From assembly GCA_027365715.1 (NCBI GenBank), contig DAHXLZ010000319.1, positions 1 to 7,471 of the forward strand: DNA of 7,471 nt. Reading direction: 5' to 3'. Under the pieces are notes generated by a model. That model did not search any database. It was not told where the DNA came from and saw only the letters and a list, made by a program, of their open reading frames with translations. The position numbers and the translations under genes are program-made. Origin of the DNA: Methanomassiliicoccales archaeon. GTDB taxonomy: Archaea; Thermoplasmatota; Thermoplasmata; Sysuiplasmatales; Sysuiplasmataceae. Below are positions 1 through 5,107 of the stretch, one piece after another (position 1 is the stretch's first letter; the number at the start of each line of letters is the position of its first letter).

Positions 1-1276
1 ATATTGCGTTTAGAACTGATTTAGATGTATTCATCTCGGCTTGAGCTCTGTCATTTTCATTCCTTGACAGAAGGGCCTTGGCAAATTCATCATGGCACTC
101 TGCGAGCAATGCAGTATTTCCAGACGTTGAAGCGAATCTGATTGCGGAGAGAAATTTCTTCTCTGCATCAATCCATGGTCCCCTTGCCGTGTTGTACATG
201 CCCATGATCAGATCATTGTAGCAAAGCAGATACGCATCGAACCCTTCTCTCAGTGCATCTTTAATCGATTCAGCCGCCTGTCTGGCAACTTCATAATTCT
301 TCAGCTTGGCATTGGCATAGGCAAAATTCAATGTGCTCGCACATTCTGAATACTTATCATTTATATCCCTGCAAATGAGTATGCCTTTCCTGAGATAGCC
401 GGTTGCTGCCTCATACCTTCTGGTTTCTATCATCATCGCGCCAAGGTTATTCAGGATCTTTGCAACTGTTTCTTTGTCTTCCAGTATTTCGAAAAACTCA
501 AGAGCGTGATTCCAGTATTTTTCCGCAGTATCGTAGTCTTTGGCTATAGAGAAGAGAATTCCCAGGTTTATCTTCGCCTTCGCCACGCCAAGCATGTTCC
601 GGATTTCGAAGAATTTCTCCCTGCTCTGTTCAAACATGAGCATCGATCTTTTGTAATCACCCATCTTGAACAGTACACCGCCGGCCATTCGAAGACTGTC
701 TGCCTCCCGTGAAACTTCACCCACCTTTCTGAAGGTTTCTACAGCCTCGACAAAATATTTCAGCGATGCCTCAAGCTCTCCCCTGCCGCTTTCCGTTCTG
801 CCCAGAAGGAAGGCGGCCTCTCCGCCGAAATAATTGCTGTTCATTTCGGTTGCTTTTTGCTGCAATTCCATGGCATACATGAGGGCACTGTCATACCTTC
901 CAATACCAATGCAGGAGTTTGACAGAGCAATGAGTGTCTGCGGCATCATTGCAACGGCGTCATCACGTCTCAGTGAGTCGAGTTTCCTGAGAAGCGATAC
1001 GTGCTCCTGTTCCAGGTCGTTCAGATTCAGAAGTTCGGAAGGGCTTTCAAATATCTTCCTGCCTTTGTCAGTGAACGCGTAAATGACATAATCGCTGTCT
1101 GGATTATTGCCCTTCTGCTCTTTTACCCAGCCAATGTCGATTAATGCATTTATGTATTCAAGCTGCAACTTCTCCGGGAGGCTGGAAAAATCGTTGCTTG
1201 AGAGTTTTTCCCTTGTCTCCCTGCAGACTATTAATGTAATGAGCGCCCTGCAACCGTATTCTATGTCGTAGGCCAT
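1..1276 (-). CDS. Winged-helix/TPR-repeat protein, 3' end outside the window
   Basis: An open frame of 425 codons starts at the ATG at 1276-1274 and runs off the left edge without a stop, so the C-terminus is missing. Residues 1-80 look like a winged helix: helical segments, then a YxxYAFTDKGRKIFES stretch typical of the wing and last helix of archaeal wHTH domains. From about residue 113 to the end there are roughly eight TPR-like repeats with a 34-40 residue period (near 113, 153, 193, 233, 273, 313, 351 and 391). They show the small/aromatic pattern, for example GRYDSALMYAMEL, GDYKRSMLMFEQS, KDYDTAEKYWNHALEF and RRYEAATGYLRKG. There is no signal peptide or membrane segment. TPR arrays bind proteins or peptides and the wHTH suggests DNA binding, so a cytoplasmic regulator or adaptor is plausible. 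The target is unknown. It lies downstream of ribE on the same strand but has its own promoter. Fold confidence is high, function low. Confidence 0.85.
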   Translation of the reverse strand, partial: MAYDIEYGCRALITLIVCRETREKLSSNDFSSLPEKLQLEYINALIDIGWVKEQKGNNPDSDYVIYAFTDKGRKIFESPSELLNLNDLEQEHVSLLRKLDSLRRDDAVAMMPQTLIALSNSCIGIGRYDSALMYAMELQQKATEMNSNYFGGEAAFLLGRTESGRGELEASLKYFVEAVETFRKVGEVSREADSLRMAGGVLFKMGDYKRSMLMFEQSREKFFEIRNMLGVAKAKINLGILFSIAKDYDTAEKYWNHALEFFEILEDKETVAKILNNLGAMMIETRRYEAATGYLRKGILICRDINDKYSECASTLNFAYANAKLKNYEVARQAAESIKDALREGFDAYLLCYNDLIMGMYNTARGPWIDAEKKFLSAIRFASTSGNTALLAECHDEFAKALLSRNENDRAQAEMNTSKSVLNAI

Positions 1277-1302
1277 TCAGCGATAAAATAGCACGGAATC
1301 CC

Positions 1303-1317
1303 TATTTAAGGTTCCCA
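1303..1317 (-). promoter_or_regulatory. Archaeal promoter (box A/BRE) of the wHTH-TPR gene
   Basis: Read on the minus strand, a TTAAATA box (1309-1303) is preceded by a purine-rich GGGAAC stretch (1317-1312) that could be the TFB recognition element. Exactly 25 nt separate the box from the ATG at 1276. Transcription would therefore begin at or within a few bases of the start codon, giving a leaderless mRNA. The ribB promoter has the same 25-nt spacing. The 62-bp gap between ribE and this gene holds this promoter and no obvious U-tract terminator, so read-through from ribE is possible. Confidence 0.6.
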
Positions 1318-1338
1318 CCATAGTTCCAGATTTGATAA

Positions 1339-1998
1339 TCAATGTGCTTTGAGTGCTCTTTTTCCACGCTTTCCACCGGCAGAAACGATGGCTGCCGGCA
1401 CTTTTCCAGCATATCTGTCCACGAACTTCTTTATGTACTTTGCAAATAAGTCAACCTCAATGTTAACAGCATCTCCCTTTTTCCGTACCGAAAATACAGT
1501 CAGGCGCTGTGTTTCAGGTATCAGATAAACAGTGAACTCCATGTCGGTCACGCGTGCGGGTGTGAGACTCACACCATCAACTGCCACGAACCCTTTTTCA
1601 GAAACCATCGCGCCGATGTGCTCTGGAACAGTGATTATCATGCGGACCGAGCCTCCTTCAGGTCTGACGTCCTTCACTGTGCCGGTGCCGTCAATATGCC
1701 CTGTTACGAGGTGACCTCCAATCAGGTCGCTGCTTGTCATGCTCCTTTCATGGTTGACAAACGAACCACTCTCCAGCAGTCCCAGGTTGGTGCGCCGCAA
1801 TGTTTCTCCGACAACATCGAAGAACACAACGCCGTTCCGGACCAATGAAACAGTGAGGCATGCACCGTTTATTGAGATGCTTTCACCTCTGTGTGGCAGC
1901 CGCTGTCTCCTGCCAAGCCTGACTGCCAGGCGCATGTTTCCATTTTGCAGTTTTGCGTGGACTACCCTTCCTTTCCCTTCTACTATGCCGGTGAACAT
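1339..1998 (-). CDS. ribE: Riboflavin synthase, bacterial-type (alpha chain, two lumazine-binding domains)
   Basis: Catalyses the last step of riboflavin synthesis, dismutation of two 6,7-dimethyl-8-ribityllumazine molecules into riboflavin and 5-amino-6-ribitylaminouracil, in the cytoplasm. The 219-residue protein opens with the family hallmark MFTGIVE. Domain 1 (about 1-95) has NGACLTV, ETLRRTNLG and a VNxERS stretch. Domain 2 (about 96-195) begins with GGHLVTGHIDGTG and has KGFVAVDGVSLTP, YLIPETQRLT and GDAVNIEVDLFAKY. The last 25 or so residues form a basic tail beyond the usual core. The ATG lies one base after the TGA of the upstream amidohydrolase, with GGTGG about 9 nt upstream serving as a ribosome binding site. 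It is the last gene of the ribB-ribH-amidohydrolase-ribE operon. Many archaea instead use a RibC-type synthase related to RibH, so this gene is of bacterial type and may have been acquired by transfer. Identification is very secure. Confidence 0.96.
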   Translation of the reverse strand: MFTGIVEGKGRVVHAKLQNGNMRLAVRLGRRQRLPHRGESISINGACLTVSLVRNGVVFFDVVGETLRRTNLGLLESGSFVNHERSMTSSDLIGGHLVTGHIDGTGTVKDVRPEGGSVRMIITVPEHIGAMVSEKGFVAVDGVSLTPARVTDMEFTVYLIPETQRLTVFSVRKKGDAVNIEVDLFAKYIKKFVDRYAGKVPAAIVSAGGKRGKRALKAH

Positions 1999-1999
1999 T

Positions 2000-3253
2000 T
2001 CACCTTTCCACCCTGAGTTCTTTTCTCCTGTGGAGTAATCTTCCTGACTTCATAGTGCCCAGCACATCCACGGGTCCGGCCCTGTGAACTATTGCCGAGT
2101 AGATATCACGTGTTCCCGAAAGGCTGCTTCCACGCATGTTGATTATCGCCATATCCGCCCTTGCTCCTTCAACTATGCCTGCAGGCTCATTACTGCTCCC
2201 GAAAATCCTTGTGCCGTTAACAGTGGCCATTTTCAACGTCTCCCTGCCGGGTATCGCCGAAGGGTCGAGCATTGAACCCCTGGTTATCCTTGCAGCAAAA
2301 TCCATCTCCCTGAATATGTCCGGAGAATTAACCATGAGGTTGTCCGTGCCCAGTGCTACTTCCAGTCCGGCATCCATGAGCCGGGAAACCGGCGGAATCC
2401 CGACGCCAAGTATGGCATTTGAGCGGGGGCAGCACACAATCCCCAATCGCGATGAAGCCGCAATGGCAATATCGCTTTCCGTAGCCCTTGTCATGTGGAC
2501 CAGAAAATCCGGTTTCAGGCAAGAGGAGAGTCGCTCTACTTCGGTTTTACCGGTAATTCTTACGGATCGTTTTGCTGCATTTGCGCTTTCGGCGGCATGG
2601 ACGCCAGTGATGCCTTTCCTGACGCCGTTAATCTGTTCCATCGCCCTGTTGCTGTATTCATTCGCTCCGCTCAGACTAATCCCGTCCAATTTTTGCTGCG
2701 CCTTCCTGAACATTCTCATTTCACGTTCTTCAAAGCCTGTGTTGGATATGATTTCCTCAGTGCCGAAATACCTCGAGGGCCTTCCGAGGACAGTCAATAT
2801 CGTTGAATTGCTGCTGAATTGTCTCAGCTCCTCTATGATTGAAATGTCATCTTCATGGAAGTCGACTGCCTGGGTTATTCCGCTTCTGACCATCTCTTCC
2901 AGTGCGTTCGACATCTGTTGAACTCTTTCCCGAATGGTTAATGAGCGGAGACCGGTAACTTTCAATCCTGTGACCGGGTGAATGACGTCTTCAAACCGCC
3001 GTCCTGCTCCGGCATCCTTGAGTGGTGCGTCGTTGAGATGCACATGCGCGTTGACCAGTCCGGGCATAACGAGTATTTCTTTGCCTGACAGAACTTTCTG
3101 ACCTGCTGTTCTGCGGGCCGCGCCTATCTCGATTATTCTGCCATCAACTACTGAAATGTTCGTTGGCTTATGAAACTCCAGTTCTGTTCCTATGAGCACA
3201 GATGCATCTTTTATGAAGTAATCATTGCCGCCGGTCTTGACAGAGGGGTCCAT
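2000..3253 (-). CDS. COG0402-like metal-dependent amidohydrolase/deaminase inside the riboflavin operon
   Basis: A 417-residue amidohydrolase-superfamily enzyme related to the SsnA/AtzA/guanine- and cytosine-deaminase group. Residues 13-65 and 355-410 form the flanking beta-sandwich, ending in PGLVNAHVHL. Metal-site residues are visible: H70 and H72 (HxH), H219 in VHAAES with E222, H253 in HMT, and D304 in LGTDN. The stretch CCPRSNAILGVGIPPV (274-289) is typical of this COG0402 group. These enzymes usually remove ring amino groups by hydrolysis, using one metal ion, in the cytoplasm. The ATG lies 5 nt after the ribH stop, with AGGT about 7 nt upstream, and the gene ends one base before ribE, so it is translated as part of the riboflavin operon. 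This context suggests deamination of the 2-amino group of the ribitylaminopyrimidinone intermediate, but that is inference. Alternatives are a purine, pterin or nucleoside deaminase carried along by the operon. Superfamily assignment is very secure, substrate unknown. Confidence 0.9.
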   Translation of the reverse strand: MDPSVKTGGNDYFIKDASVLIGTELEFHKPTNISVVDGRIIEIGAARRTAGQKVLSGKEILVMPGLVNAHVHLNDAPLKDAGAGRRFEDVIHPVTGLKVTGLRSLTIRERVQQMSNALEEMVRSGITQAVDFHEDDISIIEELRQFSSNSTILTVLGRPSRYFGTEEIISNTGFEEREMRMFRKAQQKLDGISLSGANEYSNRAMEQINGVRKGITGVHAAESANAAKRSVRITGKTEVERLSSCLKPDFLVHMTRATESDIAIAASSRLGIVCCPRSNAILGVGIPPVSRLMDAGLEVALGTDNLMVNSPDIFREMDFAARITRGSMLDPSAIPGRETLKMATVNGTRIFGSSNEPAGIVEGARADMAIINMRGSSLSGTRDIYSAIVHRAGPVDVLGTMKSGRLLHRRKELRVER

Positions 3254-3258
3254 TCGCT

Positions 3259-3714
3259 CTACCTGCCGTCTCTATGGTCTTTCTTTCTTATGCTCCGAAG
3301 AGACTCCACCATGGAAAGAGCGGCTTTCACCGCTCTCCTTGCATACTCTTCTGCTCTGGTATTTGCCTGCTCCCAAGTCATTCCGGGGCCCGAAACGCCG
3401 AGCGATACGGGCTTACCGTGTTTGACTGAGAGTTCAGAGATTGCGGTGGAAAGGGCCCTCGCGATAACGTCATCGTGGTCTGTATCACCCTTAACGATTG
3501 CCCCAAGCGTCACGACGGCGTCAACATCCCGCCTCGACAGAAGTTCATCTGTGAACAACGGCATATCAAATGCTCCAGGAACCCTGCAGACAGCCACTAC
3601 GGCTGCTCCGGCGGTCGCGCATTCCCTCATCGCCTCATCAAGCATTCTGGATGTTATCTCACCGTTGAATTCCGAACAGACTATGGCGAGCGCTGCCGGC
3701 GTTTCCTTCGTCAC
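3259..3714 (-). CDS. ribH: 6,7-dimethyl-8-ribityllumazine synthase (archaeal RibH)
   Basis: Condenses 5-amino-6-ribitylaminouracil with 3,4-dihydroxy-2-butanone 4-phosphate to form lumazine. Members of the family usually assemble as pentamers or 60-mer capsids in the cytoplasm. Numbered from a GTG start at 3714 the protein has 151 residues, close to the roughly 140-155 of archaeal RibH. Visible motifs are SEFN (14-17, substrate-ring binding), VPGAFDMP (45-52), DAVVTLGAIVKGDTDH with catalytic H80, and GVSGPGM (106-112), the last typical of archaeal RibH. The RibC-type riboflavin synthase pattern is absent. The open frame extends to ATGs at 3744 and 3780, but these overlap ribB and add residues that family members lack. 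The GTG has GAGG 8 nt upstream, overlapping the ribB stop, so I prefer it. The ATG at 3744 is the main alternative. Identity is very secure, the start moderately so. Confidence 0.93.
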   Translation of the reverse strand: MTKETPAALAIVCSEFNGEITSRMLDEAMRECATAGAAVVAVCRVPGAFDMPLFTDELLSRRDVDAVVTLGAIVKGDTDHDDVIARALSTAISELSVKHGKPVSLGVSGPGMTWEQANTRAEEYARRAVKAALSMVESLRSIRKKDHRDGR

Positions 3715-3722
3715 GGTGCACG

Positions 3723-3726
3723 CCTC
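3723..3726 (-). promoter_or_regulatory. Shine-Dalgarno GAGG that decides the ribH start
   Basis: On the minus strand GAGG overlaps the ribB TGA stop and lies 8 nt before a GTG at 3714, a standard spacing for archaeal internal operon genes. No comparable motif precedes the ATG at 3744 or the one at 3780. It supports a GTG start and translation of ribH by ribosomes finishing ribB. Confidence 0.5.
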
Positions 3727-4420
3727 AGTGTATCGAGTCGCCATCGACGAACGGTATGCCGCGGTCTGATGCAAACTCAACTGCGTTTTTGACGCTCAGT
3801 GCTTTGTGCGTCTTTGAATCCAGCATTTCACAAACAACAGATGCAGGGGCAAGTCCTGAAAACCGCGTCAGATGGATGGAGAGTTCTGTGTGACCCCTGC
3901 GCTGGCTCAATGACTGCGGTGCCTCTATCAGCAACGGTACATGGCCCGGTGCCCTGAATTTCGAGTAAAAAGCATCTGCTGCTCCAGTTTCACCATTCTT
4001 GACCATCAGCGCAATACGTCCGAGAGATGAAACAGTGAGGCTTCTGTCGGAGTCCGTGACACCGGTGTAAACTGATCTGTGGTTGAGTGTGAGTGAAAAA
4101 GCAGGTTTGCCGCCATACGGTGTCTCACGGTCTATTATCGATGAAAAAAGAGGATATTCGGCACTTGCAAAATCCAGTATATCGTGCATGAATGGCAATT
4201 GAAGGGCCGTAGCTACATCCTTACCGATGGCGGAGCATATCAGTCCGCCGGCCTTCTCCCTCATCAGAGTTATAGTTTCCGGTGTACACAGCTGGGCGGA
4301 TGCAATCATGTCGACTTCATTCTCGCGGGAAGAGGAATCGTGGAGCAATACAACGCCCCCGGATGCCAGTGCGTCTACCGCATCGGAAAACCTTCCTTCA
4401 ATTTGCTGTTCTATCAACAT
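3725..4420 (-). CDS. ribB: 3,4-dihydroxy-2-butanone 4-phosphate synthase (RibB)
   Basis: Converts ribulose 5-phosphate to 3,4-dihydroxy-2-butanone 4-phosphate plus formate, using two divalent metal ions, and so supplies the four-carbon unit for lumazine. It is a stand-alone domain with no fused GTP cyclohydrolase II. From the ATG at 4420 it has 231 residues, normal for archaeal RibB. Motifs in order: SRENEVDM (31-38, acidic metal loop with E33, E35 and D37), EKAGGLIC (55-62), TGVTDSDRSLT (119-129), RAPGHVPLL (156-164), RRGHTEL (174-180, metal ligand H177) and CEM (197-199). The frame extends to a GTG at 4456, but the box A at 4446-4453 lies inside that extension and 25 nt from the ATG at 4420. 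A leaderless start at 4420 is therefore better supported. It is the first gene of the riboflavin operon and ends 10 bp before ribH. Confidence 0.95.
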   Translation of the reverse strand: MLIEQQIEGRFSDAVDALASGGVVLLHDSSSRENEVDMIASAQLCTPETITLMREKAGGLICSAIGKDVATALQLPFMHDILDFASAEYPLFSSIIDRETPYGGKPAFSLTLNHRSVYTGVTDSDRSLTVSSLGRIALMVKNGETGAADAFYSKFRAPGHVPLLIEAPQSLSQRRGHTELSIHLTRFSGLAPASVVCEMLDSKTHKALSVKNAVEFASDRGIPFVDGDSIH

Positions 4421-4445
4421 ATCACGCGACACCGTAGACTGCGGG

Positions 4446-4453
4446 ATTATAAA
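4446..4453 (-). promoter_or_regulatory. Box A (TATA) of the riboflavin operon
   Basis: On the minus strand TTTATAAT is a near-ideal archaeal box A. It is followed by 25 nt and then the ATG at 4420, the same geometry as the wHTH-TPR promoter. It predicts a leaderless ribB transcript, leaving no room for an FMN riboswitch, so control must act on transcription. The purine-rich AGTAAGGTG just upstream may be the TFB recognition element. Confidence 0.65.
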
Positions 4454-4461
4454 CACCTTAC

Positions 4462-4493
4462 TACAATATTTGTTGTTACAATATAAGTTGTTA
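4462..4493. repeat. Two tandem 17-bp repeats, candidate operator between the divergent operons
   Basis: TACAATATTTGTTGTTA (4462-4478) and TACAATATAAGTTGTTA (4477-4493) match at 15 of 17 positions and repeat with a 15-bp period, sharing two bases. Each contains ACAA-N6-TTGT, a short inverted repeat typical of a dimeric regulator site. The pair lies just upstream of the ribB box A and overlaps a TATA-like ATATAAG facing the plus-strand genes, so a bound protein could affect both directions. Archaeal riboflavin genes are known to be regulated by RbkR, a wHTH/riboflavin kinase protein. Whether this is an RbkR site cannot be told from the sequence. AT-rich promoter DNA can produce such repeats by chance. 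Confidence 0.5.
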
Positions 4494-4497
4494 AACT
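4481..4497 (+). promoter_or_regulatory. Candidate box A region for the plus-strand membrane protein operon
   Basis: Two overlapping options are visible. ATATAAG (4481-4487) is the better TATA match but would put the start of transcription near 4510-4513, giving a leader of about 10 nt. TTAAACT (4491-4497) is a weaker match but sits 24 nt before the ATG at 4522, which would make the transcript leaderless like the others here. Either overlaps the second operator-like repeat. Confidence 0.4.
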
Positions 4498-4521
4498 ACC
4501 GCGAATATGAAATACAGATAA

Positions 4522-5106
4522 ATGCAGGCTGCGCTTCCGAACCTGATGCAGCGGGCAAACAAGAGACATTACTTTGCTTTTCTGATTGTCTGGAATGGCG
4601 TGATATCAATCTCATTTTTCTATTTTGCCGGGCTGTTAAATACAATCGGCACTTCAGAATCAATACCGTACATTATTGTGGGGCTGATTTCCGGCTCACT
4701 CTTCTTTCCGTTGCTCTCCGCATTTTACTTTCATAAATCCAGGCTGAGTGTGTTTCTTTCAGCGATAGTTGCCCTTCTTCTCTTCACCGCCATATTTCTG
4801 TATGTGCAGTCGAATCCCATTCTGACGTATCCCGAAACGCTTGTGCTTTCATTCGCCAGTTCCGGAGGTGTGCTGTTTTCAACGTCTGTTTACTTCAATA
4901 CTCAGGAGATTTCCGGTGGCTTATTGCGCCAGTCAATCCCGGTTGGGCTCGGCAGCCTTCTCGTATCTGTGTTTCTATTTTCTGCATACCTTTTCACGTT
5001 CTACAGATATATGCCGCTCATCATACTTTCAGCGCTGGTATTATGCAGCATATTGCTCATTTTCGGTTTCCTGAAAGAGACTGTCGATCGCGAAAAGATA
5101 GTATAG
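4522..5106 (+). CDS. Six-helix integral membrane protein of unknown function
   Basis: A 194-residue, strongly hydrophobic protein with about six membrane helices (roughly 16-39, 48-69, 73-96, 105-124, 138-161 and 162-185), a basic N-terminus (RANKRH) and a charged C-terminal tail (KETVDREKIV). I do not recognise the family. The size and helix number resemble half of an MFS-type transporter, and the GGLLRQSIPVGLGSLL plus final KET patterns fit loosely. Vitamin S-components such as RibU are also about this size, but I see no specific RibU motif. It is divergent from ribB, shares its control region, and ends one base before the secreted phosphoesterase, so the two are probably co-transcribed. 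Import or export of a small molecule is a guess. The start at 4522 fits the promoter spacing; an in-frame ATG at 4546 is possible. It is real as a gene, function unknown. Confidence 0.8.
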   Translation: MQAALPNLMQRANKRHYFAFLIVWNGVISISFFYFAGLLNTIGTSESIPYIIVGLISGSLFFPLLSAFYFHKSRLSVFLSAIVALLLFTAIFLYVQSNPILTYPETLVLSFASSGGVLFSTSVYFNTQEISGGLLRQSIPVGLGSLLVSVFLFSAYLFTFYRYMPLIILSALVLCSILLIFGFLKETVDREKIV

Positions 5107-5107
5107 G

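Noticed and set aside
506..1082. Two short plus-strand open frames inside the first 1.3 kb.
   Set aside because: They lie antisense to the continuous 425-codon TPR frame, which explains the region fully.
1332..1342. Perfect 11-bp palindrome TTGATAATCAA at the ribE stop codon.
   Set aside because: Arms of five AT-rich bases are expected by chance, and no U-tract follows to make it a terminator.
2136..2921. A 261-codon open frame on the plus strand, antisense to the amidohydrolase.
   Set aside because: The minus strand here encodes a clear amidohydrolase with all catalytic motifs. The antisense frame has no recognisable domain, promoter or ribosome binding site.
3170..3769. A 199-codon plus-strand open frame antisense to ribH and the start of the amidohydrolase.
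   Set aside because: It crosses the boundary of two well-supported minus-strand genes and its Ser/Ala-rich sequence resembles no protein family.
4421..4521. Possible FMN riboswitch in front of ribB.
   Set aside because: The box A to ATG distance leaves essentially no 5' leader, and the region is too short and AT-rich for the conserved FMN element.
4507..4521. A five-codon frame (MKYR-stop) that ends directly before the ATG at 4522, like a leader peptide.
   Set aside because: It is too short to separate from chance, and the likely transcription start falls within or after it.
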